Source of the DNA: Nitzschia sp. DOCU1
Taxonomy: Eukaryota > Bacillariophyta > Bacillariophyceae > Bacillariales > Bacillariaceae
Direction: 5' to 3'
DNA length: 64,000 nucleotides
Assembly (NCBI GenBank): GCA_951394045.1
Contig: OX595990.1
Span: 806,001 to 870,000 of the forward strand
A model generated the notes under the pieces. It saw nothing but the letters and a program-made list of their open reading frames with translations. It searched no databases and was not told where the DNA came from. Below are positions 20,056 to 31,709 of the stretch, one piece after another. A program made the position numbers and the translations under genes. Position 1 is the first letter of the stretch; every line of letters begins with the position of its first letter.

Positions 20056-20979
20056 TGTTCAGTGTTCAATAAAAGGCTTGTGGATATGAATCTTCGACGA
20101 CAGGAAATCCCCTCATGTGAGATGTTAATCATCACCAGGATCTCATACCTAAAGTGGATCTTTCGTTTGGCGACCCATCAAAAAGTGAGCGATGGATCGC
20201 CTGTATCAGGTGGCGATCGACCCGCTTTAACGACTTTTGTATGTGGGGCGTTAAATTTGTATTGATCGGTACTCCATATATGAATATTGTATTTTTGTGT
20301 TTGTATGCTTGGGGATCTTCTTGTGATGTCGGAGTTGCGATTATTTTTGTGCCCCAGGTATGTCGCATCGTTCCGCATGCGCGCAACGCCAACTTTGATG
20401 GCATTCTTAGAATCGTAGTGGTCGGCTCGGCAACAATACAGCTGGCAAACGCTGATACCGATAAGTGCTATCGAAGCAATACGATAGCAGATGGAGAAAT
20501 TTTTTAGATATGGAAGGAGCTTTCCCAGTTAACCAGGATCTCAACGAAGGTATTTGTCTGGCCCCCACAATTCTTACCAGATTTTCCTCTTTCCAATCCT
20601 TGTTGTGTCTAGGTGTTTTTGCAGCGCTCGACCCATCGACTCGGAAGTGGGATGTTGCTGTTGCTCTAAACTCCTAACGTGCGATTGCTAAACAAAGTTG
20701 TGCTCAGTGACAGTGTTATCTCTATTCTGTGAAATGAACTATATCTAAATGTAAAATGATATCATCACGCCGCGGTGGCTTGTTTTGTGTAGTAGTATGG
20801 ATGATGCTCGATGATCGCAAGCTTGTTGAACGAATGCAATTATTGAAAGAGGCAATTCAAACTATTTAGTATTTCAGTGCAATCTAGCAATGACAATGAC
20901 AATATGGCACAATCTTCTCTCGGACAACAGGAAAGCATCCGTTCCAACCACCAAGCCTGCAGCACAAGAGCACTACAAG
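20056..20979. other. Intergenic, about 0.9 kb
   Basis: Short frames on both strands lack ATG starts at sensible places or any family motif. No RNA gene or repeat recognised. Confidence 0.35.
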
Positions 20980-21733
20980 CTACGACCTGAATGGCCCCGT
21001 CGAAAATCCTTGGGGAGGCTTGCTTTCTAGAAACGCCACAACTTGTGTCAAGGTCGTCGTGGTATCCAGCGCCAGAGTATTGGTAGCAGCGGATGTCGCC
21101 TCTTGTGCCGATACAGACTCCCGACAAAATTGTTCATACTCGGCGACCGAGGCAAAGTTCAATAGGGTCCAGTATGGCTGCGGAGGTGGTTGCTTCTTAC
21201 AACTTTGCTGTAAGACTCGTTTTCGATACGCAATTCCTACTTCCTTGGCATAATTATTGAGTGGTGCTGGATGCGTAGCTTGAATATGAGCGAGTCCATT
21301 CCAAATAGTAGCTGCCAAATCTGTGACTGTTTTGTTGTTATTGTTGTCGCTCCCAGAGGATAATGACAAGGCCATCATGGCACTACCGACCGACCACCAG
21401 TCCGACAAGTAGGTTGGAGGGTTGCTGTCTCTCCATCGACGCCAGAGATGGCGTGCGTGGACGTATTCACCAGTGTACAGCAACGCGGCCAGTTCGACTA
21501 CCTATGTAGGGCGATCAGAAGGAAGGTGGTGCGGAGAGAATGTGTGAGAATCGATAGGTAGATAGATGCAGACGAAGGGATATTCCGCTTTCAAGTAGTG
21601 TATCATGAAACGACAGAGACCTTACCGTTACAAATTGCTTCCCGGCCGCAGAAGATGGCATGACTTCCATTGACTCGCATTGATTGATGATATCTTCAGT
21701 TTGGATCGTCAAACTTTCTGGTGGCCACGCCAT
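20980..21733 (-). CDS. CSN8: COP9 signalosome subunit 8 (CSN8)-like, two exons
   Basis: Exons 21733-21626 and 21501-20980 (124-nt intron, gtaagg...catag) give 209 residues. The helical PCI-type fold of the CSN8/PSMD8/EIF3K family shows in ELAALLYTGEYVHARHLWRRW (compare ALYLLHNDMNNARYLWKR in CSN8), DWWSVGSAM, and LAHIQATHPAPLNNYAKEVGIAYRKRVLQQ, with a final segment ASVAEYEQFCRESV. CSN8 is the smallest subunit of the signalosome that removes NEDD8 from cullins. A Ser/Asn insert (GSDNNNNK) and a Gln/Pro insert are local. Rpn12 or eIF3k are the alternatives; the short length fits CSN8 best. Confidence 0.75.
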
Positions 21734-22288
21734 TTTTCAAATTCAAGTGAAAGAAATAGAGCGACGAACTAGAGAAAGTTAACAATGCAAGATGCCGTTC
21801 CACGAAACAAGTCAAGTTTTGTTGCATCGGAGTTTTGTTGCATCGGGGGGCGCTGGGGGATGAAAACAAGGAAGGGCTCCCACCATGGTGCAACCCAGAC
21901 GACGGGTATTCAAGCTCGCGAAGCAAAACCCCTCTACTAGCGCGCCAGAGGGACCCGGTGTTGCCTGTGATCGAATGGGTCCTCTTGAATCGAAGCAGTC
22001 ATTTCGTACCAAATCGCATGGAGCGCGAAAGCCTCTCTCTCTTCCACGACGCTCGACGCTTGATGGTGTTTTGATTGCTGTCAAACGCATACGACACCTT
22101 CATTCATATCCATGTCACTCTGATTTTCACATCTCATTGCTGGATTTTGTCAGAGCACTTATTCGATCGGTCGGCATCTTGTGTGTTCTTTGAACGATTT
22201 TTTAGTCATCCAAAGTGATTGACATCAGTAGCGTCGACGACGCGGCCAGCATTCAGGAGAACATTGTGCCCTCATCGTCATCTTCATC
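21734..22288. promoter_or_regulatory. Divergent promoter of CSN8 and SAC3/GANP genes
   Basis: A perfect abutting 16-bp tandem repeat (AGTTTTGTTGCATCGG) occupies 21815-21846. The rest has no coding signal. Confidence 0.45.
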
Positions 22289-25200
22289 ATGTCGGGATTT
22301 GGAGGCGGGGGCGGCTTTGGCTCTTCTGGTTTCGGTGGGGCTAGTGGTGGAGGAGGCTTTGGAGACAGTAATCCTCAACAAGGATTTGGAGGCGGCGGTT
22401 TTGGACAGTCAATGTCGCAACCAGGCTCCTTTGGCGGTCCAGGAACTCCCGTGGCTTCTGCTGCTGCAGGTTTTGGAGCCCCCAGTTCCAGTCCCTTTGG
22501 TGCTACGTCAGCACCTTCAGCAGCCGTGTTTGGATCCTCTCCCAATGTCATGAGTGGTGGGTTCGGCGGAGCCACGTCCTCTTCTGGCTTTGGCAGTGCT
22601 GCTGCGCCGGCTCCTTCCATGGGAGGGTTTGGAGCCTTTGGTGCTAGTGCTACCACTAGCAGTGGCGGGGGATTTGGAGGTGGAAATAACAATATGGGAG
22701 GAGGATTTGGAGCATCTACTACTAGTAGCAGTGGCGGGGGATTTGGAGGTGGAAATAACAGCATGGGAGGAGGATTTGGAGCATCTACTACTAGTGGTGG
22801 ATTTGGAAGCTCTAGTGGTGGTGGGGGTGGCTTTGGAAGCACTGCTCCTGCACCATCCTCGGGTGGAGGCTTTGGTGGTGGTTTTGGGGCTAGCACTACC
22901 ACTCCTAGTGGGGGCTTTGGTGGCGGAGGCGGATTCGCCACTTCTTCGTCATCGCTGAATCCTACGTTTGGTTCGGCACCATCGTCTGGTTTTGGAGGAG
23001 GTGCTCCTCCGTCTACTGGCGGCGGCATGGCCTTTGGATCGTCAGCGACAGTAGTGACATCAAACGTGGGCGGCTTTGGTCAATCATCATCGACCAAGAG
23101 CTCATCCGGGTGGAACAGCAAGCCGTCTGCGAATCCCTTTGGAACATCACCAGCAAGTGGAGGCTTTGGTGGCGGAAGTAGCTCCTCGCACGCTGACGGT
23201 AACATGATGGGGTCATCCAAATCACCCTTTCATCGCGGAGGGGGTTCGTCGGGCATGGCGTTTGGTAGATCTGGCAGTTTTCAACCAACTTCCAGTCCTG
23301 TCCCCGAAGAAAGCGACATGGGTGATGGGGACGACGACGGTGACGACGATGATGATAATAATAATAATAATGCTGCTAGACGAGACGAAGAAGCGAGACT
23401 CAAGGCCAAAATTGAAGAAAAGAAGAAACTTCTTCAGGCCAAGCTGGAGGAAAAGAAGAAGCGGTTACTCGAAAAGCAACGCCAGCAGCAAGCTCAGTCC
23501 CCACCTCGCCCAGATGACGAAGATGACCGTTCGCTTTCACCACCGCCACCCCAGCATAGTAGAAAGGAAAGGGCTTTTGCGCCGCCATCGTCCAGCAGCG
23601 CTTCCAGCGATCAAGCCAAGTCGCTGGCGGAACGAAATGCGTTGCGCTTTGGGGAGCAAACCACTGATCGATCCAAGACTCGAGACATGCTGCCACCAGA
23701 AATGAAAGCTCAAGCGGAGCGGGCGGCACAACGTTCCGCCCCGTCAGTAGAAGCGGACTACTCCACAGACCATCAACAAAAATCGACCGTGCGTGAAGAT
23801 TTACATACTGCAAAAGCTTTGGTAGGAACGTGCGAGTATTTTTGTCCTGACGAAGAATTGCTACGGCGAGAACGCGAAGGTGATATTCAACAACTAGAAA
23901 TTCCTCTTCCAGGAAAACTTCACCCTGCCGACTGGACGCTACGACATACGGCAGTCAAGCGATTCCGACGTTCCGCTGCGGATTACAAATTAGATGTCCC
24001 TGAATGGGTCCGCCCCCCAGACGTGCTCGAGCAAGTTTGTGGCTACCTTGAGGAGTGGGTCATGGTCAGTGTTTCTGTCGGTCGATATTGTGATGCCTTG
24101 TCATTTTCTAATCCTGTCTCTACTGCAAAACATTAATCTTAGGAGCGGGATCGACAAGGTCCCGATCCACGCTTCCCACAAGGTCAAACTCCTCCTCCCC
24201 TGGAAGTCTATCAGTTTATTTGGGATCGTACGCGTATGATTCGGAAAGATTTTACTTTACAGAATTATGTCGGCACTGGTGGCAAGTGCGATGCACGGGC
24301 CGTTCGGTGTCATGAACGGATTGCAAGGTGGCATGCCATGTGCGAGCATCAACTGAGTCATATCCATGAATTCACCACGAATCAGAGTCAGCAAAATATT
24401 CAGGAACTTGGACAAACCATGAAGGTACGATCGCTTTATCTCTTGGTATGCCGTCCATTTTCGCTCGCAGATTCCACTAACCCTCGTTCCGTCTCTCTAC
24501 TTCAGACTCTCAATCAGTTCTATGACGATTCGTTGAATCGGTCAACGGTTGAAGTACCTGACGTACACGGCAGCGAAACGAGGACCGACCTCTCCAAGTT
24601 TTCTCATGGCTGTAGTACGAATAGCGTCCAAGGGAAGCCTCCCCTTGAATTCGATGGAACGGATCTCAACAATAGCGACAGCGGATCAAATATCTCTCAA
24701 CGTATTATTGGACGGCACGCAGTCAATAGTCCTGCACATGGAACGGCCGAACCAGAAATGAGAGGGCTATATATATTGCTAACGATGAACAACGAAGGGG
24801 GCATGGAAGTCCTAAAGTATGCTGCTAAACTGTTCCAGGAACGTCCCGAGGTTTATCATTCGAAGCCTGTCCAGCTCGCGTTAGAGATTTTCAAGGTTTG
24901 TTATTTTGAGATTGTTTGTAAGCTGTGGCGTCAAACTCAATCTAACTTTGTTTTTGTCCGTTTCAGGCAAAGAAAGAGTACAACTATGCTCGTTTCTTTT
25001 CGATTCTCAAGTCGCCATCTACCCCGTATCTGTTTTGTTGTATCATGTTCAAGCATGTGGAGTTGATGAGAAAGATTGCGTTTCGGATCATGAATAAAGC
25101 CTTTGGAGCTCGCAAGAAGGACACAGGAGAAGCGATCTACGACGCGTATCCATTGAATCGTTTGATAGAACTCTTATGTTTTGAAGATTTGGACGAGGCA

Positions 25201-27915
25201 CGAGCATCCTGCAAGCACTACAATATTACAGTCAAGCAAGTGAAGGTATCGAGTTCACGGGATGAAGTCGCCGATGTTGTCTTTTGGAGAATGTCAGACT
25301 TTAAGGAACCAACGCATCCCGAGAAAGGGTTTGTCCTTCCTCTGCCACCGAAAAAGATGACAAGAATCATCGAGCGCAAGTTGAATGGTGCTACGAGACT
25401 TGCTGTTTGTCGAGGCGAGGTCAGCGGGGAAGGTGCAACGCTGCACTCACTCCGAGCTCCACCTGGGTCTCGTACATCCCTGTCGGTTGCCCCGGCTAGC
25501 GCATCACTCAGCCCCGAGGAACAAGCACGAGCTGCCGAACTTCTCAAGAAGCAACAAATAGAAGTCGCCAGGTTGCAACGAGAAGCCGAGTTGAAAGAGA
25601 AAGAAAAGCGGCGGCTCGCCCTGGAGCAAAAGAAGGCGGAGGACGAAAAACTGAAGAAGGAGGCTGAAAAGGAGAAGGCGAAGGAGCTCGAAAAGAAACG
25701 CCTCATGCAAATGCTTGAGCAAAAGCGACGCGAGGAAGAAGCTCGGGAAGCTCAGCGCCTGAAAGAAGAGGAAGAGCGACAGGCTGCCGAGGAGCGCGCC
25801 CAGGAAGAAGCCAGAAAGCGTGCTGAGGAGGCAGAAGCGAAACGCAGAGCGGATGAAGCCCGACGAAAAGCTGAAGTAGAACGACTGCGTGTCGAAGAAG
25901 AACGTCGTCGTGAAGAAGCGGCTAGGAAGGAAAGGGAACGGCAACAGCGAATCCTCGAAGAACAGAGACGCATCGAGGAGGCCAAGCGACAAGAACGCAT
26001 TCGTCAGGAGCAAGAAGCAAAACGAAGAAAGGAAGAGGAGGAACGCCGAATTGCCAAAGAGTGGGAAGAGAAGATAAACGCTGCTCGCAAAATTGTACTG
26101 TGGAAGAGATGGAAGAATCGAGTTGCTCGCAGCATCGAAATGACTCATGGTGCCGCGAAGAGCCTACGACAAATAGACCCTACCTTTGTTTCGGATCAAC
26201 TAGAACTTGGGTCCATGCTCAAACAAGCAAGGATTGAGAATCCGTACTCTGATTTGGTGAAGGGGCTACCTGCTGACGCCCCGATCGACATGAGACGATC
26301 GCTAGAATTATGTGTCAAGGATCGTACGTCAAAGATCTCTCTATCTGACCTTGCATTGAACGAAATAGCCTCTTCGCGCCAGTCAAGCACTAGCCCTGAA
26401 AGTGAAGTCAACGACGACAGTAGGTTTACGCTTCTTATGAAAGTGTGTGTTTTGATCCCTTCAAGCGACACATACAATGCCGAACCGATGGTGGAGTTGC
26501 TGAATTGCTGGATGAATTCACGACTTGGTTTTGGCAAAGTTTCCACTTCCCAAGCCGAGATTCCTGGCAAGTCAAAGTCAATTGAGGCCAGGTCGTTTAT
26601 TCAATTCTGTATGAACGCGGAAGACTGTGGGGATTGCGACGTTGCTCTTGTCGTCATCCCGCCACCTTGGTCAACCAGTAAGGAGAGAAGGAGAGCGCTC
26701 CAATCTATCACTTCCTTGCTCGACGATTCTATCCCTCGGGTCGCCTTGGTGCTGGGTGACTTTGACCATGAAGGACACGAATATATGAAAAGTGTTGTGG
26801 CAGAGTCACTCGGATCAACCATGTTTCCACTGCCCATCATCTGCAATCGAAGTGTTGCTCCTTTGGCTATTGACAAGGCATTGGAATCGTCGTGCAAGAA
26901 GCTCGCATCAATATTTGTCAATGACGTTTGCGTCAAAGTGGATCGCTTGTCGATACCCAAACTTGCTTCTGTTGCCGTGTCGAAAATGTTATGGAATCAG
27001 CTTGCCCCGCAATCTGCAGCCGATGGTAATGTTGTCTTGGAGGATGCTAGATCGGCCATTACGTCCATGATCGAACTTTGCGACGTACTAGCACAAGAAA
27101 AAGAAGCTCTCTGGTCAGCATGGCCACCTCCTGCTTTCACAACAGCGAATGGAGTGGAAGGCTACTTTTCCAAGGGTGCGAATCTTCCCGTTGACTGGAA
27201 GTCCAGCCTGCGAAAAGACAAGCTTGAGAAAGAGCTTGTGTGGATGAGACATCGTCTCACCGGGTCATTCCATGGCGTCATTGAGTCTCTATTGTTTGAA
27301 GCCCCCGAGTTTGTACGAGAAGAATGCAGTGTTCTTTTCACCAGGGGCTCCTACCGGCGATGTTTACAGACGGCCATGGAGTGGTTTGCTGGCCACGCAG
27401 ATGAAAGCGGCCCTCGATATGTATACTTTCCTACAGGATTTTTGGACCTTGTGTTTGACGAGATGATGACATTGGAGGGAGGCAAAGGAGCCGATGAGAA
27501 TGATGCTGTTCCGGTTCTCCTGGTAGCCAAAGATCACACCATCTATGAAGCTGCTGAAAGTGGAGACGAAATCGATATGGAACAAGCGCTTTTGGACTTG
27601 GCTCGTCCCGTAGGAACCACACACCCATTGCTACCGAGTTCCCGGAACACTAGCAAGCGCAGCCGCCCCGAATCATTGTCTCCCGAAAAGGCACCCCTGG
27701 GATCTCCCAGATGGGCTTCTCCAGGAGCCATTGGCGAAAACAGCAAGAAAGCCCGGTCGTCCATCGACGGCCCAAAGAACAAAGATCTTGCAGATAGTTC
27801 TGCCTTTTCCAAAAAGTTGGAACACCTCATGAATGGAGGTACCGTGGATCTGATGGTCGGCGATCACTATCTATCCAGCATAATGCGCCACGTCCCCAAG
27901 CTAGCAATGGACTAA
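22289..27915 (+). CDS. SAC3: SAC3/GANP mRNA-export protein with N-terminal FG repeats, four exons
   Basis: Exons 22289-24064, 24143-24424, 24506-24895, 24967-27915, all in phase 0, give 1,798 residues. Residues 1-345 are Gly-Phe-Gly repeats typical of FG nucleoporins; an acidic poly-Asp/Asn run and a coiled coil follow (345-410). The SAC3 domain begins at GTCEYFCPDEELLRRER (about 512), continues through VYQFIWDRTRMIRKDFTLQNY and CHERIARWHAMCEHQ, and ends near FWRMSDFKEPTHPEKGFVLPLPP. A charged coiled coil of some 200 residues precedes the long C-terminal half. In yeast and animals Sac3/GANP scaffolds TREX-2 at the nuclear pore. The FG-SAC3-long C-terminus order is that of animal GANP (MCM3AP). 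Confidence 0.9.
22658..22795 (+). repeat. 69-bp tandem duplication within the FG-repeat region
   Basis: Two near-identical 69-bp units (23 codons each), 22658-22726 and 22727-22795, encode the same Ser-Gly-Gly-Phe-Gly/Asn-Asn-Met-Gly block. The length is a multiple of three, so the frame is kept; a recent expansion of the FG domain. Confidence 0.8.
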
Positions 27916-27990
27916 GTTGAATTTGTCTTTGATAATAGAAACCAATACTACTAATTGCCCCCTGGGCTTTGCTGAAACGACTACTCTCTA

Positions 27991-28491
27991 CTATGACTCG
28001 TCCGCATCGCCGCCATTTACCTTGGCTCGTTTGAGCGGAAGGCCGGCAGCCTCGTCACTCACATCGCTTTTGGTGCTGCTGACGCTATGCGTAATCTTCT
28101 TTTCCGCCTTTTTGGTTTTCGAATCTTCCATCACTTGCGTCAAGTAGTCATCGTTGAATTTCTTGGCCGTTTGGAGACACGACAGCAACACGGCCATGGG
28201 TCCACCTTCCAAGAGGGGTGGCAAGGGACCTTGATCGTGTAAACCACTATACGTATCATCTCCAGCTGGTAACTTTACGGGCGCAACTCCCTCGGGCAAA
28301 CCCATGCGACTGGGAGTATCTACAATGATATGAGTATCGTCGTCAATCATGGGCGATGCTGGTCCAAAGGATCGAATCATGGTGGGTCGATTCGAAGCAT
28401 CGTTGTCGTTGGATGATTCGTCATGATCAGCAGCTTCTTCTGCGATCCAATACGTAGCTTTTATTCGGACCGCTTGCTTTGAGTCTTCCAT
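27991..28491 (-). CDS. Unrecognised small acidic protein
   Basis: From ATG 28491 (MEDSKQAVRIKATYWIAEEA) 166 residues follow; an in-frame ATG at 28590 would add a hydrophobic leader of 33 residues, but it lies inside a palindrome that looks regulatory. The middle (THIIVDTPSRMGLPEGVAPVKLPAGDD) and LLEGGPMAVLLSCLQTAKKFNDDYLTQ look ordered; the tail is basic (LPLKRAKVNGG), a possible nuclear signal. The 3' end is 75 bp from the SAC3 gene, tail to tail. No family recognised. Confidence 0.6.
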   Translation of the reverse strand: MEDSKQAVRIKATYWIAEEAADHDESSNDNDASNRPTMIRSFGPASPMIDDDTHIIVDTPSRMGLPEGVAPVKLPAGDDTYSGLHDQGPLPPLLEGGPMAVLLSCLQTAKKFNDDYLTQVMEDSKTKKAEKKITHSVSSTKSDVSDEAAGLPLKRAKVNGGDADES

Positions 28492-28572
28492 TGTTGTGTA
28501 TAACTTCTGACCAACAAACTGGCGGAGAGCACTCAACGACAACAATGCAAACGTCTTGGCAGCAATAGCAAA

Positions 28573-28590
28573 ATGCATCACGTGATGCAT
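28573..28590. promoter_or_regulatory. 18-bp palindrome centred on an E-box
   Basis: ATGCATCACGTGATGCAT is perfectly self-complementary and has the CACGTG E-box/G-box core. It lies 82 bp upstream of the preferred start of the small acidic protein and about 235 bp beyond the ZIP gene 3' end. bHLH or bZIP dimers bind such cores. Confidence 0.6.
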
Positions 28591-28824
28591 ACGAAGAATG
28601 CCAGGTATATATAGTAGGTACGTACCAGGTAGTAGTGTAATGTGTCAGCGAGACGTCCGTCCGCCTCCCCATGCCGCCCACGAGACGCCTCACTTTTCCC
28701 ACCGAAATTTCGTGCCGCAACGATGGGCATCCAACAGCGAGAACGCGACGGAGCTACATAACACATCTTTGTCCCGTACGATATTGTGCAGCTCTTATAA
28801 ATCAGCAGAACGCTTTATAGTTGC

Positions 28825-29976
28825 CTACAAATACTTCCCGATCAATGACATGAAGCCAGCGAACCACCAGAGAGTGACGAACATCCCCGCTTGCATCAGA
28901 CGTCGATGGTTCCCTCGGCAATGAAGCTCCATGTCGCGACCAAAGTCTTCCAGCAGGAACGTGAAGCCAGTGTAGAGTAGAATGCCACCGCAAATACCAT
29001 CCAACACTCCTTGAACTACCAGATATGTCCCGCCGTTCGTATTCAGGTTTTTGTGGACACCCATACCCATGACAATTCCAACTGGGGCTGATACAGCAAA
29101 GATGCCCCCCAAGAGTACCTCTTTCCAGACACCGAGAGTAGTATCGGCCAAGCGAGATCCAAGGGATACTCCTTCAAATAGCTGGTGAAAAACCAGCGCC
29201 ACAAGAAGTGCCACAAGGTCATTTTCACCGGTAACTCCAAATGTGAGGCCGATAAGAAGGCTGTGCACTGCAATTGCAAACTCAATCACACACGCTTCAG
29301 AAATGTGTTTCAAGTTGTTCTTCTTGTCCTGGTCCGAGCATATTAACAATTGGTCGCCTGCAACTTCCTTCTGGTGGTTGTCATTGTTTTCCTTACCGGG
29401 AATCGCATTGTCATCGACACTCAAACCAGAATTTGAGTCTTCATCGAAATTCGCATCTTCAAGATCGCACGTATCGGCAGGAGTGCTGCTGCTGCTGATA
29501 AAACTCGTAAACAAGGCCTCGAACGCATGCATCCCCAAGACCGCTGCCAATGGCAACACGTACGCAAATGCCGGGTATGTGGTGTTGAAGATGGTTGGAA
29601 CGCACTCGCTGGTTAACGACTCGTTCGAGGGAAGGATCATATGGACCAGAGCGCACGAGAGGAGTACTCCGGTCCCGGCACACTTCCCAAGAACAATGGA
29701 GTAGTGGTGAATATTGAGCTTCTTGTGATACTTTGCCAATAAAGGAAAGGCGACACCGATGGACGATGCGACGACGATGATAAAGATAGAGGCGATGCGC
29801 AATCCTTGGTCCGAATGGGCAGGAGGCACCCAAGCACAAGGGTCGTCCACCTCCTCCAACTTGCGAGTAGTGATGGCCAGAAGGGATTTCTCATAGCAAT
29901 CCATAAACTCTGCCTTTGGCAGATTCTGCTCAAAACACGCGTCCATCAAGTCGGTCAAAGAACCTTCACGGCTCAT
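28825..29976 (-). CDS. ZIP-family zinc/iron transporter
   Basis: ATG 29976, 383 residues, single exon. Eight membrane segments: three before the variable cytosolic loop (starting IASIFIIVVASSIGVAFPLLA, then YSIVLGKCAGTGVLLSCALVHM) and five after it. Helix 4 carries FAIAVHSLLIGLTFGV and helix 5 HQLFEGVSLGSRLAD, the paired His/Glu metal sites of ZIP transporters (HSxxxG and HQxFEGxxLG). The loop (residues 190-245) is acidic with a few His instead of the usual long His run. ZIP proteins import Zn2+, Fe2+ or Mn2+ into the cytosol; substrate and membrane are not shown by sequence. The protein ends LIGKYL. Confidence 0.93.
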   Translation of the reverse strand: MSREGSLTDLMDACFEQNLPKAEFMDCYEKSLLAITTRKLEEVDDPCAWVPPAHSDQGLRIASIFIIVVASSIGVAFPLLAKYHKKLNIHHYSIVLGKCAGTGVLLSCALVHMILPSNESLTSECVPTIFNTTYPAFAYVLPLAAVLGMHAFEALFTSFISSSSTPADTCDLEDANFDEDSNSGLSVDDNAIPGKENNDNHQKEVAGDQLLICSDQDKKNNLKHISEACVIEFAIAVHSLLIGLTFGVTGENDLVALLVALVFHQLFEGVSLGSRLADTTLGVWKEVLLGGIFAVSAPVGIVMGMGVHKNLNTNGGTYLVVQGVLDGICGGILLYTGFTFLLEDFGRDMELHCRGNHRRLMQAGMFVTLWWFAGFMSLIGKYL

Positions 29977-30530
29977 GTTTTTTCTCTGCCCGTAGTAATA
30001 GGAATGAAGATTGATCAAAAGCAAAGTATGGTGATTTCTTGGTGTTTTTGTAGAGAGCAAAAGATGGAACGAATCCACACAATGTCTGTTGAGACCGATT
30101 GAGGAAAACGAAAAAGCAAGAGGACACCTTTCAAGTCGGAGCAAGATGGGTGGGACGGAATGGCCTACTATGTCTGGGTTGGAGGCCTATTGTCATATGC
30201 CACTTCGTAAAGAGCCTATGACTTTTATATCTGCAAAAAGCCTATTATGCTTATCAAAGGAGATGACAACCACGAAAGGATCGCGCCGGCCACGATAATT
30301 GCGTCCGTCCGCCTGCCCCCGCGCTGAGACACTTCCCGCCGAAACCATGATCATCTCTCTCAGTTCAACATAACACCGAGAGGCGGCGGCGGAGCGGTCA
30401 CAATCCTTGTCCCATTTCGTCTGTTGTCCTTTGGCAGCACTCGTTCGGAATTTCACACTCCACTCTCCACTCATCTCTCTCGAAAGGATTCATTACTGTT
30501 ATTTCCTTGAAAAAGACACGAGTCAACAGT
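29977..30530. promoter_or_regulatory. Divergent promoter of ZIP and WDR5 genes
   Basis: Holds TCGCGCCGGCC at 30281-30291, an 11-mer also found at 4842 and 39252. No coding signal. Confidence 0.4.
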
Positions 30531-31709
30531 ATGTCGTTGAAACGATCGGCCGACCAAAAGACTAGCGACGATGATACTGGCAGTCCACCACCGCCCTTTG
30601 AATGTTTGCCCTTTTATGGAGCCCACAAACGAGCCGTCAGTAGCGTGCAGTTAGCGCCATCTCGTTTGACGAAACGTCAATCGGCCTTTTGTGCTTCAGC
30701 AAGTGCAGATGGCACGGTCAAAATCTGGGATGTCGCAGCCGCCGCCGAAGGAGGTGGCCGATCCAGTGCCAACAGCAACAACAACGACGAGCCCGAACCA
30801 CCTCCGTCCATGATTCACACGGACGGTAAAAAACATCGCCAAATTAATCCTGTCGAATCTTTGGTGGGTCATTCGAGAGGCATCAATGAAGTTTGTTGGA
30901 GTAAAAGTGGGGATCCGTTTGTGGCGACTGCCAGTGATGACAAGACGTCGCGATTGTGGGATGCTCAAACGGGAGATGCGCTGGTGGAATTTCGAGGTCA
31001 TGATAATTTTGTTTTTTGTTGCGAATTTAACAATTCCAGCAATTTGCTAGTGACGGGCAGTTTTGATGAAACCGTCAAACTGTGGGATGTGCGAAGTGGA
31101 GAGTGCGTCTCGACATTGCCGTCGCATTCGGATCCCGTCACAGCCGTAGCCTTTAATCGAGATGGAACTTGTATCGTTTCGGGATCGCATGATGGGTTGA
31201 TTCGTATTTGGGATGTGTGTACGGGAGAGTGTCTCAAGACTATCTTTGCGGATGGAAATCCGCCCGTGAGTCATGTCTCGTATTCACCGAACGGAAAATA
31301 TGTCTTGGCGGGAACTTTGGATAGTTCCTTGCGATTGTGGCCATTGTCGGCACGCGGAAAGGCAAAGTGTGCCAAAACGTACACTTGTGACAGTCATGTC
31401 AATACCAAGTACTGCATTACGAGCCGATTCCTGGTGGCGCAGCCGGAACGGCGGCAATGCATTGTGACGGGCAGTGAGACGGGGGATGTGATTCTCTATG
31501 ATATTCAATCGCGAAAGGTGCACCAAAAACTCGACAAGGTCCATACGGATGCCGTGCTCGCGGTGGATGTGCATGATTCTTTGGAACTGATTGCTACCGG
31601 AGGAATGAGTGAGGACTGTACGGTGCGTTTCTGGGCACCCAACGATGAAAATGCCCCAAAGGCAGAAACGGCGGTGGACCAACTTCGAAAGCGATTAGCG
31701 TCGAGTTGA
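30531..31709 (+). CDS. WDR5: WDR5-like WD40 protein (COMPASS histone methyltransferase subunit)
   Basis: ATG 30531, 392 residues, single exon. Seven WD40 blades; several match WDR5 closely: SASADGTVKIWD, TASDDKTSRLWD, GSFDETVKLWDVRSGECVSTL, SHSDPVTAVAFNRDGTCIVSGS, NPPVSHVSYSPNGKYVLAGTLD and KYCITSRFLV. WDR5 binds the histone H3 tail and the Win motif of SET1/MLL enzymes. Local features are a Ser/Asn/Glu-rich loop between blades 1 and 2 (residues about 75-105) and a blade-5 insert replacing the usual GH dipeptide with CDSHVN. A shared role in chromatin with the HMG gene at 49.7 kb is not implied by position. Confidence 0.9.
   Translation: MSLKRSADQKTSDDDTGSPPPPFECLPFYGAHKRAVSSVQLAPSRLTKRQSAFCASASADGTVKIWDVAAAAEGGGRSSANSNNNDEPEPPPSMIHTDGKKHRQINPVESLVGHSRGINEVCWSKSGDPFVATASDDKTSRLWDAQTGDALVEFRGHDNFVFCCEFNNSSNLLVTGSFDETVKLWDVRSGECVSTLPSHSDPVTAVAFNRDGTCIVSGSHDGLIRIWDVCTGECLKTIFADGNPPVSHVSYSPNGKYVLAGTLDSSLRLWPLSARGKAKCAKTYTCDSHVNTKYCITSRFLVAQPERRQCIVTGSETGDVILYDIQSRKVHQKLDKVHTDAVLAVDVHDSLELIATGGMSEDCTVRFWAPNDENAPKAETAVDQLRKRLASS

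Noticed and set aside
22375..23028. 217-codon Pro-rich minus-strand frame opposite the FG repeats
   Set aside because: It is the complement of the Gly/Phe repeats; low complexity keeps several frames open.
25504..26148. Minus-strand Leu/Phe/Ser-rich frame that looks like a membrane protein
   Set aside because: It is the reverse complement of the Glu/Lys/Arg coiled coil of the SAC3-like protein.
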